Shown here piece by piece: positions 24,005-35,934 of a DNA stretch of 64,000 nucleotides (positions within the stretch are counted from its first letter, which is position 1; every line of letters begins with the position of its first letter). The notes under the pieces were generated by a model that was not told the DNA's origin, made no database searches, and saw only the letters and a list, made by a program, of their open reading frames with translations. Position numbers and translations under genes: made by a program. Origin of the DNA: Centrapalus pauciflorus (Eukaryota > Streptophyta > Magnoliopsida > Asterales > Asteraceae); assembly GCA_020465985.1 (NCBI GenBank), contig JAANYP010000739.1, forward strand, positions 124,001 through 188,000. Reading direction: 5' to 3'.

Positions 24005-24535
24005 CTGCAATCTACATTCCCATTTCCAGGAGCGTCTCCGGCAAATCCTTTTTCTTCCGGTGGCCAAATATATGGCGGCAACAATGAGGGTTTTCTCTTC
24101 ATCATCACCATCACTGTCGCTATCTCTGATCAGAAGGAATGATACTTCTAGGAAAAGCGATAACTTCGAGAGAACCTGACAACAATGGCTGTTATCTCCT
24201 TTCTTATGTTGTACACCAGTAAATCTCAGTCATCTATCACATGAATTCTCTTCAACTGTTTCAATTACATCATCTAAACACCAAAATTGTCTTCAAATTG
24301 TCGCCTGCGTTCCTCCTTCACAGCCACAGAAGTCTACTACTACTTTCACTTCCTCCACGAAGCTTTACGTCAGTGGTAAGCTCGCTTTCTATGGCTGTAT
24401 ATATCTATTTTCCGTATTCAAAAGTTTTTGAATTACTTCCTCCTGTTTACACCTTAGATTATGAATGTTCGATTGAACAATTTTTTTTTTGGGAATTGAT
24501 GTAATGATTGTTAATTTAAATGGAAAAGTGGATAT
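24005..24535 (+). pseudogene. ORRM6 exon-1 pseudogene, array unit 1
   Basis: Nearly identical to the 5' UTR, exon 1 and start of intron 1 of the intact gene at 48887-49430. The ATG is at 24072. The reading frame MAATMRVFSSSS..NFERT runs into TGA at 24177-24179, where the intact gene has an Arg codon (AGA). Similarity stops inside intron 1, and exons 2-4, including most of the RRM, are absent. The copy cannot make the protein. Confidence 0.9.
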
Positions 24536-25900
24536 CCGTTTCAAAAAGTACAATCGAAGATTATATGTATGTAGTAATCTGCTTGTTTGGCATGAACGGT
24601 CAAATTTCTTGACTATTGAAGTAGAAAACCAGGAGAATTAAGTATGGGATTTTGAAGTTTTTATGGGATGAAGAAGATGCATCACTTTATAGTGTGTTTG
24701 GGTGGATGAGTTATCAAAGCATGGTTGTATATTATTTTCCATTAACAATTAAGCAATGCGGATGCCAAAATAACAAATGAAAAAATAAAAGGGGGAAAAG
24801 TTATCTCTGAGGAATATGTTGTGTAAGAATTGTTTGAAAATTGGGCATAAATTGATCTTATTACAAGAAGAAACTAGTGGTTCATAGAGCTAGAGCCTAG
24901 AATGGCCTGATGAATTATATTTATGAAAGTGTTAATGATTAGATACAAGAGAGGTTTGTATATGAGGAAGACGATCAAATGGTTCAAAAGTTAACCCATG
25001 ATATATTGATATAAGACAGCCATGTCTTGAAAAAACCACATTCTCTCTTGAAAGACTGTGTATCTTTGGTACCGGAAACGTGTTAAAGTTAGACACTGTG
25101 GCATTCCTTACTAACATTCCAGATGGAGCAAGCAAAGTAATTGGTTGTCATGTGAAATCTATATGTTGGAGGTGCGTGTGATAGAGTGGAATCACAAGAA
25201 ATGGAAATGAGGAAAAATGAATGGTATGAAGGATCGTATCACTCATAAATTATTAATCATTTGGTTGATTCTCAAGTTGGTACCTGGTGACAAAGTGGAT
25301 TAAATAAAATCTCAAAGTTCAATTTGTTTTTTCTCTAGCAGAAGTTAAGAGAACCTTTTGGTTAGTGCATTGTAAAATCATTTCTCAGGATTTGAAAAGC
25401 CATTCGAATTTCATTGTTTTCACTCCTTTCAATTTCATCTACCAAAGGAACCCTTGACGATTGAAAGCCTAATTGAGTCTAGAATTACCACACATGTTGT
25501 TGTACGCTTTTACACAAGTGAAAAAAACTAAAGGAGATCTCATTTAATACTTGCTATGATCTTAGCTTGTTTGTCAAAGCTCAAAAACTCAGAGAGGTAA
25601 CAGAGGCTTCGTTGGGACAAAGTGACAAACCCATATGGATGCATGATTGATTCCTCACATAAGACAAAAAAACAGTAATGGGAAGTAAAAATACATGTAA
25701 AGAAACATAGTTTTATGTGGTTTAGTCCAAGAGTGACCAACATTAATGGTCATACTTCTGTCATTGATTTCAGATTAGGAGCTTACAATTATATTGAAAA
25801 AGGTGCGGAATAAGTCCACACTAGGGCTCCCCCCTATGGACTTACAGGCCATCTCAAAAACCATAGCCTTCTCACACCCCAGAGGAGTCAGTTGTGTTAT
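24536..25900. other. Array unit 1, unassigned segment
   Basis: No gene recognised. It is repeated at about 28392-29755, and only its first part is present in unit 3. Minus-strand short frames around 25135-24932 look like decayed coding sequence, but I cannot name it. Confidence 0.4.
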
Positions 25901-25917
25901 GTGAATCTGATATAAGG

Positions 25918-26161
25918 AAAACAAATTTAAGAAAAAAAGTACTAAGAGGAAAGCGGAGGTGACATATCTTTACAGATTTAGTGTAGATGGCCACTTTGCC
26001 AAGAGGAGGGTGGTTAGCCTCTCGTGTTCCTGGGGAAGGCAAGGGTGAACACTGGAAGGAATCCCATATTCTTTACAGAACTTACGTAAATAGGATGAAG
26101 AAACAATAGAAGGATGATCCCCAATGTTCCCTGAGCCATCATCAGAGGCCTCCGGTTCCAT
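25918..26161 (-). pseudogene. Decayed 'gypsy-type' retrotransposon domain, unit 1
   Basis: Minus-strand frame with LRKFCKEYGIPSSVHPCLP resembles the start of the plant putative gypsy-type transposon domain (FC..Y.IP..VHP.LP pattern). After the stop at 25970 a further KICHLRFPLSTFF echoes the family's RLPLSTFF segment, so the domain is shortened and broken. It lies antisense to the purine tract and LTR that follow, as antisense extra ORFs do in some Tat-lineage elements (inference). Confidence 0.5.
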
Positions 26162-26629
26162 AAGGGCGTAACAAGGGTAAAGAAAAAAGACAAAGGAAGA
26201 CTAACCTGCTTGTTGGTGATACTCTTCGACGAAGAATCCCACAGAAAAAAAGAAGAGAGAAAGAGAAAGTAAAAACCGTCCAAAGGATGAGTGAACGGCC
26301 CCTTTTAAAGGGTGGAAAACTTTTCAAAATTTAAAAAAATGGGAGGTTCTCACGGATCCCTTTGGAACACATTGAGCGGGAGTCCACGTGGAACCCCTTG
26401 TGATGTTGACCCCTGACTATCGCCCCCAGCCATCAATGTCAGATGCCATAACGTCAGGCGCGTGGGACAGCTACCCTACTCGCATTAACTGACAGACGCG
26501 ACTCATCATAATTACCTGCCGCCCGTAACCCGATGTAAGTGATCTCACCCTTTATACACCCATGCATACATAAAATAGTAAATAATAATAACATAGAATT
26601 CAAGTTCAAACTCTCTTTTAGAAAGTCTG

Positions 26630-26644
26630 AACTGGGGGGGGACT
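26630..26644 (+). promoter_or_regulatory. Polypurine tract before LTR 2
   Basis: AACTGGGGGGGGACT lies directly before TGTTAGTGTG. This is the expected plus-strand priming site upstream of a 3' LTR; a matching AACTAGGGGGGACT precedes the LTR at 30499. Confidence 0.7.
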
Positions 26645-27132
26645 TGTTAGTGTGCATCCTCGTATGGACACGTGTGCTCACAGGGAATTTCCACTTGGAA
26701 AAGGTATTAAAATATATTCTTGAAGAAAAGACAAAGTGGTCCCTTATTTTCTAGAAAAGGACATCTTTCCCCTATAGTTGTAAGGGCTTGTACGGAAGGC
26801 AGGGAATGTTTTGTCTCCAAATAGAGACAAAACATGAGTGCAGCTGAGAAGAAGACAAAAACCCAGGAGAGATCCGTTTTTCTCGGGATATACAAGGAAG
26901 AACAAACCTAATTTTGGTATGATCTTCATCTTCTTCATTTTATACAATTTCTATCTGAAAAATAGCATGAGACCTGACTTGGGCGTCGGAGGTGTCTCAT
27001 AGGGAACCTTCCTTGTGTAGACACGCTGACCCTTCTTTGTTGTTTTCATCTTGTAGAGCTCAGTCCAGATTTTATGAGGAACTATAGTGTGATTCAGAAG
27101 AACAAAGCTACTGGAGATTCATTGTGCAAACA
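26645..27132 (+). mobile_element. LTR 2 of the tandem array, 488 bp
   Basis: Same start (TGTTAGTGTGCATCC), end (GTGCAAACA) and length as the solo LTR at 22794. Followed by ATTCC and the right half of the hAT element as in unit 1. Confidence 0.85.
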
Positions 27133-27858
27133 ATTCCATAGCTTCATCTTCAGGCTTCAGCATCGATTCCACAGCTCCATCTTCAGTTTCTCAGTTCAAC
27201 GATTCCACAACTTCATCTTTAGCATCGATTTCAGATTTGTCTAATTTTCTTATGATGAAACTTTTGGACTGATGAACTCTATTATGATGTTGACTTCGTA
27301 TTATATTGTGTCGGATTATGAAGTTAATTATAAACTTTGTTAAAAAAAATTATCGTATAACGGTTAATCGGTTAACCTGAAAACCGAACCGAAAAACCAA
27401 CCGGTTAACCGGAAATTTCGGTTTAGGTTCAGGATTTTATCGAACCGACTATTTCGGTTAACCGTTTGAAACCCAAATTCGGTTCGGTTAACCGTCCGTG
27501 AACAGCCCTAGTTGTAATAGCTAGATTATGACACCGTAGACTTATATATTGTTCATGCTTTAGAGTTGATGTACCTAAAACTCTTTTATTGCTTTAAACT
27601 TTAATCATATTTTAATATTTGGTTGCTTATTGATCCTGGAGTTTATCATATGTTGTTCAAAAATGAGGATGTCTTAGGGACTTTTATGAAAAAAAAAAAA
27701 CATGAAGCGATGAAAATGTAAAAAACGTGAAAACATGTTGGTTTTTATGCTTTATGCTAATTAAACCTACATACAAAAAGGTTTTGTTATTGAATTTACA
27801 CTTTTGCCGCTGTAAATAAAGCTTCTTTCAAAACTGATCCAAAAGTAGTCGTCGGCCT

Positions 27859-28391
27859 CTGCAATCTACATTCCCATTTCCAGGAGCGTCTCAGGCAAAT
27901 CCTTTTTCTTCCGGTGGCCAAATATATGGCGGCAACAATGAGGGTTTTCTCTTCATCATCACCATCACTGTCGCTATCTCTGATCAGAAGGAATGATACT
28001 TCTAGGAAAAACGATAACTTCGAGAGAACCTGACAACAATGGCTGTTATCTCCTTTCTTATGTTGTACACCAGTAAATCTCAGTCATCTATCACATGAAT
28101 TCTCTTCAACTGTTTCAATTACATCATCTAAACACCAAAATTGTCTTCAAATTGTCGCCTGCGTTCCTCCTTCACAGCCACAGAAGTCTACTACTACTTT
28201 CACTTCCTCCACGAAGCTTTACGTCAGTGGTAAGCTCGCTTTCTATGGCTGTATATATCTATTTTCCGTATTCAAAAGTTTTTGAATTACTTCCTCCTGT
28301 TTACTCCTTAGATTATGAATGTTCGATTGAACAATTTTTTTTTTTTTGGAATTGATGTAATGATTGTTAATTTAAATGGAAAAGTGGATAT
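27859..28391 (+). pseudogene. ORRM6 exon-1 pseudogene, array unit 2
   Basis: Same fragment as in unit 1. ATG at 27926 and the same premature TGA at 28031-28033. Differences from unit 1 are single bases (for example AAACGATAAC for AAAGCGATAAC). Only exon 1 and part of intron 1 are present. Confidence 0.9.
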
Positions 28392-29772
28392 CTGTTTCAA
28401 AAAGTACAATCGAAGATTATATGTATGTAGTAATCTGCTTGTTTGGCATGAACGGTCAAATTTCTTGACTATTGAAGTAGAAAACCAGGAGAATTAAGTA
28501 TGGGATTTTGAAGTTTTTATGGGATGAAGAAGATGCATCACTTTATAGTGTGTTTGGGTGGATGAGTTATCAAAGCATGGTTGTATATTATTTTCCATTA
28601 ACAATTAAGCAATGCGGATGCCAAAATAACAAATGAAAAAATAAAAGGGGGAAAAGTTATCTCTGAGGAATATGTTGTGTAAGAAGTGTCTGAAAATTGG
28701 GCATAAATTGATCTTATTACAAGAAGAAACTGGTGGTTCATAGAGCTAGAGCCTAGAATGGCCTGATGAATTATATTTATGAAAGTGTTAATGATTAGAT
28801 ACAAGAGAGGTTTGTATATGAGGAAGACGATCAAATGGTTCAAAAGTTAACCCATGATATATTGATATAAGACAGCCATGTCTTGAAAAAACCACATTCT
28901 CTCTTGAAAGATTGTGTATCTTTGGTACCGTAAACGTGCTAAAGTTAGACACTGTGGCATTCCTTACTAACATTCCAGATGGAGCAAGCAAAGTAATTGG
29001 TTATCATGTGAAATCTATATGTTGGAGGTGCGTGTGATAGAGTGGAATCACAAGAAATGGAAATGAGGAAAAATGAATGGTATGAAGGATCGTATCACTC
29101 ATAAATTATTAATCATTTGGTTGATTCTCAAGTTGGTACCTGGTGACAAAGTGGATTAAATAAAATCTCAAAGTTCAATTTGTTTTTTCTCTAGCAGAAG
29201 TTAAGAGAACCTTTTGGTTAGTGCATTGTAAAATCATTTCTCAAGATTTGAAAAGCCATTCGAATTTCATTGTTTTCACTCCTTTCAATTTCATCTACCA
29301 AAGGAACCCTTGACGATTGAAAGCCTAATTGAGTCTAGAATTACCACACATGTTGTTGTATGCTTTTACACAAGTGAAAAAAACTAAAGGAGATCTCATT
29401 TAATACTTGCTATGATCTTAGCTTGTTTGTCAAAGCTCAAAAACTCAGAGAGGTAACAGAGGCTTCGTTGGGACAAAGTGACAAACCCATATGGATGCAT
29501 GATTGATTCCTCACATAAGACAAAAAACAGTAATGGGAAGTAAAAATACATGTAAAGAAACATAGTTTTATGTGGTTTAGTCCAAGAGTGACCGACATTA
29601 ATGGTCATACTTCTGTCATTGATTTCAGATTAGGAGCTTACAATTATATTGAAAAAGGTGCGGAATAAGTCCACACTAGGGCTCCCCCCTATGGACTTAC
29701 AGGCCATCTCAAAAACCATAGCCTTCTCACACCCCAGAGGAGTCAGTTGTGTTATGTGAATCTGATATAAGG

Positions 29773-30016
29773 AAAACAAATTTAAGAAAAAAAGTACTAA
29801 GAGGAAAGCGGAGGTGACATATCTTTACAGATTTAGTGTAGATGGCCACTTTGCCAAGAGGAGGGTGGTTAGCCTCTCGTGTTCCTGGGGAAGGCAAGGG
29901 TGAACACTGGAAGGAATCCCATATTCTTTACAGAACTTACGTAAATAGGATGAAGAAACAATAGAAGGATGATCCCCAATGTTCCCTGAGCCATCATCAG
30001 AGGCCTCCGGTTCCAT
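29773..30016 (-). pseudogene. Decayed 'gypsy-type' domain, unit 2
   Basis: Same reading frame and same breaks as the copy at 25918-26161 (FCKEYGIPSSVHPCLP, stop at 29825). The shared damage shows that decay preceded the tandem duplication. Confidence 0.5.
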
Positions 30017-30498
30017 AAAGGCGTAACAAGGGTAAAGAAAAAAGACAAAGGAAGACTAACCTGCTTGTTGGTGATACTCTTCGACGAAGAATCCCACAGA
30101 AAAAAAGAAGAGAGAAAGAGAAAGTAAAAATCGTCCAAAGGATGAGTGAACGGCCCCTTTTAAAGGGTGGAGAACTTTTCAAAATTTAGAAAAATGGGAG
30201 GTTCTCACGGATCCCTTTGGAACACATTGGGCGGGAGTCCACGTGGAACCCCTTGTGATGTTGACCCCTGACTATCGCCCCCAACCATCAATGTCAGATG
30301 CCATAACGTCAGGCGCGTGGGACAGCTACCCTAGTCGCATTAACTGACAGACGCGACTCATCATAATTACGTGCCGCCCGTAACCCGATGTAAGTGATCT
30401 CACCCTTTATACACCCATGCATACATAAAATAGTAAATAATAATAACATAGAATTCAAGTTCAAACTCTCTTTTAGAAAGTCTGAACTAGGGGGGACT

Positions 30499-30986
30499 TG
30501 TTAGTGTGCATCCTCGTATGGACACGTGTGCTCACAGAGAATTTCCACTTGTAAAAGGTATTAAAATATATTCTTGAAGAAAAGACAAAGTGGTCCCTTA
30601 TTTTCTAGAAAAGGACATCTTTCCCCTATAGTGGTAAGGGCTTGTACGGAAGGCATGGAATGTTTTGTCTCCAAATAGAGACAAAACATGAGTGCAGCTG
30701 AGAAGAAGACAAAAACCCAGGAGAGATCCGTTTTTCTCGGGATATACAAGGAAGAACAAACCTAATTTTGGTATGATCTTCATCTTCTTCATTTTATACA
30801 ATTTCTATCTGAAAAATAGCATGAGACCTGACTTGGGCGTCGGAGGTGTCTCATAGGGAACCTTCCCTGTGTAGACACGCTGACCCTTCTTTGTTGTTTT
30901 CATCTTGTAGAGCTCAGTCCAGATTTTGTGAGGAACTATAGTATGATTCAGAAGAACAAAGCTACCGGAGATTCATTGTGCAAACA
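30499..30986 (+). mobile_element. LTR 3 of the tandem array, 488 bp
   Basis: Third copy of the LTR with the same termini and length, followed by ATTCC and the hAT right half. Confidence 0.85.
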
Positions 30987-31712
30987 ATTCCATAGCTTCA
31001 TCTTCAGGCTTTAGCATCGATTCCACAGCTCCATCTTCGGTTTCTCAGTTCAACGATTCCACAACTTCATCTTTAGCATCGATTTCAGATTTGTGTAATT
31101 TTCTTATGATGAAACTTATGGACTGATGAACTCTATTATGATGTTGACTTCGTATTATATTGTGTCGGATTATGAAGTTAATTATAGACTTTGTTAAAAA
31201 AAAATTATCGTATAACGGTTAATCGGTTAACCTGAAAACCGAACCGAAAAACCAACCGGTTAACCGGAAATTTCGGTTTAGGTTCAGGATTTTATCGAAC
31301 CGACTATTTCGGTTAACCGTTTGAAACCCAAATTCGGTTCGGTTAACCGTCCGTGAACAGCCCTAGTTGTAATAGCTAGATTATGACACCGTAGACTTAT
31401 ATATTGTTCATGCTTTAGAGTTGATGTACCTAAAACTCTTTTATTGCTTTAAACTTTAATCATATTTTAATATTTGGTTGCTTATTGATCCTGGAGTTTA
31501 TCATATGTTGTTCAAAAATGAGGATGTCTTAGGGACTTTTATGAAAAAAAAAAACATGAAGCGATGAAAATGTAAAAAACGTGAAAACATGTTGGTTTTT
31601 TTGCTTTATGCTAATTAAACCTACATACAAAAAGGTTTTGTTATTGAATTTACACTTTTGCCGCTGTAAATAAAGCTTCTTTCAAAACTGATCCAAAAGT
31701 AGTCGTCGGCCT

Positions 31713-32242
31713 CTGCAATCTACATTCCCATTTCCAGGAGCGTCTCCGGCAAATCCTTTTTCTTCCGGTGGCCAAATATATGGAGGCAACAATGAGGGTT
31801 TTCTCTTCTTCATCACCATCACTGTCGCTATCTCTGATCAGAAGGAATGATACTTCTAGGAAAAGCGATAACTTCGAGAGAACCTGACAACAATGGTTGT
31901 TATCTCCTTTCTTATGTTGTACACCAGTAAATCTCAGTCATCTATCACATGAATTCTCTTCAACTGTTTCAATTACATCATCTAAACACCAAAATTGTCT
32001 TCAAATTGTCGCCTGTGTTCCTCCTTCACAGCCACAGAAGTCTACTACTTCTTTCACTTCCTCCACGAAGCTTTACATCAATGGTAAACTCGCTTTCTAT
32101 GGCTGTATTTATCTATTTTCGGTATTCAAAAGTTTTTGAATTACTTCCTCCTTTTTTACTCCTCAGATTATGAATGTTCGATTGAATAGTTTTTTTTGGG
32201 AATTGATGTAATGATTGTTAATTTAAATGGAAAAGTGGATAT
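31713..32242 (+). pseudogene. ORRM6 exon-1 pseudogene, array unit 3
   Basis: ATG at 31780 with MEATMRVF in place of MAATMRVF, and the same premature TGA at 31885-31887. Slightly more diverged than units 1 and 2. No downstream exons. Confidence 0.9.
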
Positions 32243-32686
32243 CTGTTTCAAAAAGTACAATCGAAGATTATATGTATGTAGTAATCTGCTTGTTTGGCAT
32301 GAACGGTCAAATTTCTTGACTATTGAAGTAGAAAACCAGGAGAATTAAGTATGAGATTTTGAAGTTTTTATGGGATGAAGAAGATGCATCACTTTATAGT
32401 GTGTTTGGGTGGATGAGTTATAGCATGGTTGTATATTATTTTCCATTAACAATTAAGCAATGCGGATGCCAGAATAACAAATGAAAACAATAAAACGGGG
32501 AAAAGTTATTTATGAGGAATATGTTGTGTAAGATTTGTCTTAAAATTGGGCATAAATTGATCTTATTACAAGAAGAAACTGGTGGTTCATAGCTAGAGCC
32601 TAGAATGGCGTGATGAACTATATTTATGAAAGTGTTAATGATTAGATACAAGAGAGGACTGTATATGAGGAAGACGATCAAATGGT

Positions 32687-32920
32687 TCAAAAGTTAACCC
32701 ATGAAAAACACATCCGTACGCTCCGTCCTTGTGGAGTTGTGGAGTATGATTTCCCGAAAAACACTGGATCCGGTATGTAAACATTGAAATCCAGTAAGTA
32801 AACATTGAAATCACGTGACAACTGAGCCACCTGCAATACGAATTGCCACTTGTAGTTGTTGCCAAAGCCATGGACGAGAACGAGGTTAGGCTTGTTGCAT
32901 GGACCATTGTGGTTTGGCAA
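32687..32920 (-). pseudogene. Alpha/beta-hydrolase fragment
   Basis: Minus-strand frame with KPNLVLVHGFGNNYKWQF, then QVAQLSRDFNVYL and DPVFFGKSY. This matches the first strand, oxyanion HG loop and following strand of plant alpha/beta hydrolases. No nucleophile elbow (GxSxG) follows, and a duplicated FNVY segment (LLDFNVYIPD) breaks the usual spacing. It marks where array unit 3 departs from units 1 and 2. Confidence 0.65.
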
Positions 32921-32940
32921 TTAATGGGGTTTTTCACAAA

Positions 32941-33188
32941 TAAAAAGATAAACTACTAAAAAATGAATATAAAAAATACGAAAAAAAAGATAAACTATTA
33001 AAAAATTACGTAAATGGTCCCTGAGATGAAAATGACGAAGTGACTTAACTGGCCTAACTAAAATTAACGGCAATGACCATTTTTGTGAAAGGTTTGCATT
33101 TTTTGGACCAATGGTGTAAAAAAAACTTTGAGGAACGAAAACCGCAAAACCCCCAAACCACGGGGAGCATTCGTGCAATTTACTCAAT
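32941..33188. repeat. Eroded MULE-type end sequence
   Basis: Contains GTAAATGGTCCCTGAGATG and an AACGGCAATGACCATTTT segment, resembling the inverted ends of the 54083-62912 element. Only one end is visible. Confidence 0.35.
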
Positions 33189-33411
33189 GGTTTATTATGG
33201 AAAAACCAATATGTTTTCACGTTTTTAGATTTTCGTCCCTTTATGTTATTTTTTCCATAAAAGTCCCCAAGTTAATTTTTTTTGGTTTAGTAAAATTTGG
33301 ACATTAGAACCCGGTTTTCCAGTTTTAAAAACTCAGTTTACTAATCATGACCAGTATCTAATGTCCAAATTTCACAAAACCAAAAAATAATAATAATAAT
33401 AAGTTGAGGAC

Positions 33412-35735
33412 TGTAACATCCCTAAATTCGAATTCTATAAAATGAGTAGTTTAGACTTTAATTGTGTTTTGATGGATTGTTGTGGTGATTAAATAAATTT
33501 CATTCCATATATTTAAAAATGATAATGATGATGAGAGATCATCATTGTCGTCTTTTGAGCAAGCATAACAATGAGAAACCAACAACGATACTTAAAAAGG
33601 TTGAAATGAGAAAATACAAAGTTGAGTGGTGTAATTGCAAATATGGCAAAATTTCAATAAATATGATGAAATGTGCAAATGGCCGTTCATTTTTAACAAT
33701 CACACGCTCTCTCATTCTGTTCAACCGTCTCTCTCTTTTTCTCTCTAAAAACCCATGAATTTCTCATCAAGAACACCAAAAATACTGAATTAAAGGCTCA
33801 AAGTTTGGATTTAAGCTGCCAAGAAGGAACTATAAACACTGCAAACAATAATTCGAGGTAAAAACTTGCTCAAATTTACGAATTTTAGTGTTTGGTTTTT
33901 ATGAAAACCGAATCACAGATTCTGGTTGTTGATGTTGTTGCATGTTATATATTCAGCTGAATATGTCTAAATCGAGTGTTATGAAAGCTGTATACTGAAT
34001 TTCAACTTCTGATTCAAGCTTTAAGTATGATTTTGGAAATTAACTATGTGTTTTAGTGTGTGTGTTCCTCGACATAGTAGAAAACAGTCCAAAAAGGGGT
34101 TGATTTAGTACATAATATGTTAGGATTGATGTTAAAAAAGTATTAAAAGAGTATATTTAAGCTTGTATCAATAGTGTTCAATCAAAATAAGTATGAAAAT
34201 GACCAAAAGTGAAATCTGAAAAATAATAAAAATGTTTTAAGTGTAGAATTCGGATATGAAGAACACAACTCGGATCATACGGATTTCGGGTTTACGCGAA
34301 ATTCGTGTAGGATCCGAATTTCGGATTCAAAAGAACTCAGATGGAAAATCTTGAAAAGTTATAAGTCAAGACACGAATTTTGGATAACACGGCATCCGAA
34401 TTTCAGATCAGAATATCATCCGAATTTCAGATTGATTTGCACAAAATAATATAAGTTCTAGGGATGGGAATCTCGGACTATCCGAATCCCGGGCCTATCC
34501 GAATTTCCGGTTGGGGTCCGAATTTCGGATCAATTAAAATTAAAATATTAAATTAAGTCTTAAAGTAAATATTAATGATGATATTCTATTACACTGACTT
34601 AAGAGGATCATTGTGGTGTTGACTAACACACATTGATTAAAAAATCTTATGGTAAAGCCTACTTGTACTGTGTAAGACCCTGTGGTATCTAGGGGTGAGC
34701 TCGGTACTGGACCGTACCGAACCGGTACTGATCCCGAAAATACCGAAACCGAATTATTAGTTTTGAAAGAACCGAATACCGAACCGTATTAATTTATATG
34801 GTGCCGGTTCGGTTCCGAATACCGAATTTTAGCTAAATTAAAAACCGAATACCGAACCGAATATATTAATTCGGTATCGGTCGGTACCGGTTCGGGTTCG
34901 GGAAATGGTACCCCTCGCTCACCCCTTGTGGTATCATTCCAAGGCATCATTGCTAAGTAAACCACTGTGAGTGATAGATTACTATTAAAGCATTTATTTT
35001 CTTTGCATTCATATTTATGGCATGTTCACATTGCTCATTACATATCAATTGACATTCTCATATAATTTATTGTTATCGATGCACACTCGTACTTAACATG
35101 CTATAAGCATGTAGTCAGCGTTCACTTGAAAGTGCATCTTTTAGTACATGTTTTTTCTACATGATGATTATCTCACAATCCGATGTGACCTGAGCTGAGG
35201 TTGACAGCAGACCGCTGTCGGGGATTGATCATCCCATATATCTCACTCCAGCCAGGTTAGCACATTCCCGATCAATACTTGAACTATTAATCAATGCTTT
35301 CACTGCATGATAACAATTTGTTATCCGTGCCCTCTGCACGAAGGGGCAATTCACTGCCCGTATTCACGTTTGGTTTGTAAAGATATTTATGTTGAATATG
35401 TAATTTGTTATCTCACTAAGCCGTAACTTACTGTTGAATTCCACATGTTTTCAGGAAAAGGAAAAGAAGTAGTTGGGCCTTCTACTTAGGCTTTCACTCA
35501 ATTCCCGGTGACATTTAGAAGCTTGTTGGTAACTGATGATTATGTAGCTTTGGGGCTGGGTATTGATGATGTTGCAATTGAACAATGATGTTGTAATAGC
35601 TAGATTATGACACCATAGACTTATAAATTGTTCATGCTTTAGTGTTGATGTACCTAAAACTCTTTTATTGTTTTAAACTTTAATCATATTTTAATATTGG
35701 GTTGCTTATTGATCTCAGAGTTTATCATATGGTGT
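33412..35735 (+). repeat. Chromovirus-like LTR, copy B
   Basis: Starts TGTAACATCCCTAAATTCG like copy A. It carries the CT-rich leader, TCCGAATTTCGGAT-type words and the GTTTTCAGGAAAAGGAAAAG segment. The right end is not sharply defined. Confidence 0.5.
34689..34926. mobile_element. hAT-type MITE in block B
   Basis: Flanked by the perfect 8-bp duplication TGTGGTAT (34681-34688, 34927-34934). Ends CTAGGGGTGAGC and, inverse, AGGGGTGAGCGAGGGG. The interior is rich in ACCGAACCG/CGGTACCGG words. Block A has the corresponding empty site (CCCTATAGTATCATGCC). Confidence 0.85.
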
Positions 35736-35934
35736 TCAAAAATGAGGATGTCTTAGTGACTTTTATGAAAAAAAAAAACATGAAGCGATGAAAATGTACA
35801 AAACGTGAAAACATGTTGGTTTTTATGCTAATAAAACCTAAATAAAAAAAAGGTTTTGTTATTGAATTTACACTTTTGCAGCTGTAAATAAAGCTTCTTT
35901 CAAAACTGATCCAAAAGTAGTCGTCGGCCTCTAC

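Larger units (their letters stand above)
22794..32702 (+). repeat. Tandem array of ~3.85-kb LTR-bounded units
   Basis: Unit 1 22794-26644, unit 2 26645-30498, unit 3 30499 to about 32702 (partial). Each unit is: 488-bp LTR, right half of the hAT element, block right end, ORRM6 exon-1 pseudogene, unassigned sequence, decayed gypsy-type domain (minus strand), then a purine tract (AACTGGGGGGGGACT) directly before the next LTR. Units differ by few substitutions, so the expansion is recent. Unequal recombination between LTRs is the simplest origin. Confidence 0.85.
33189..35838. mobile_element. Block B: duplicate of block A without hAT insertion
   Basis: Same inverted ends as block A (GGTTTATTATGGAAAAACC at left, inverse at right), same LTR-like core, same flanks. 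It lacks the palindrome and the hAT element, and carries its own hAT MITE at 34689. It ends at CGGCCTCT (35925-35932), exactly where block A continues into the ORRM6 fragment. Confidence 0.6.

Noticed and set aside
24241..24504. MNSLQLFQLHHLN frames in each array unit and at 49125
   Set aside because: Out-of-frame shadow of ORRM6 exon 1; the true frame is defined by the spliced RRM gene.
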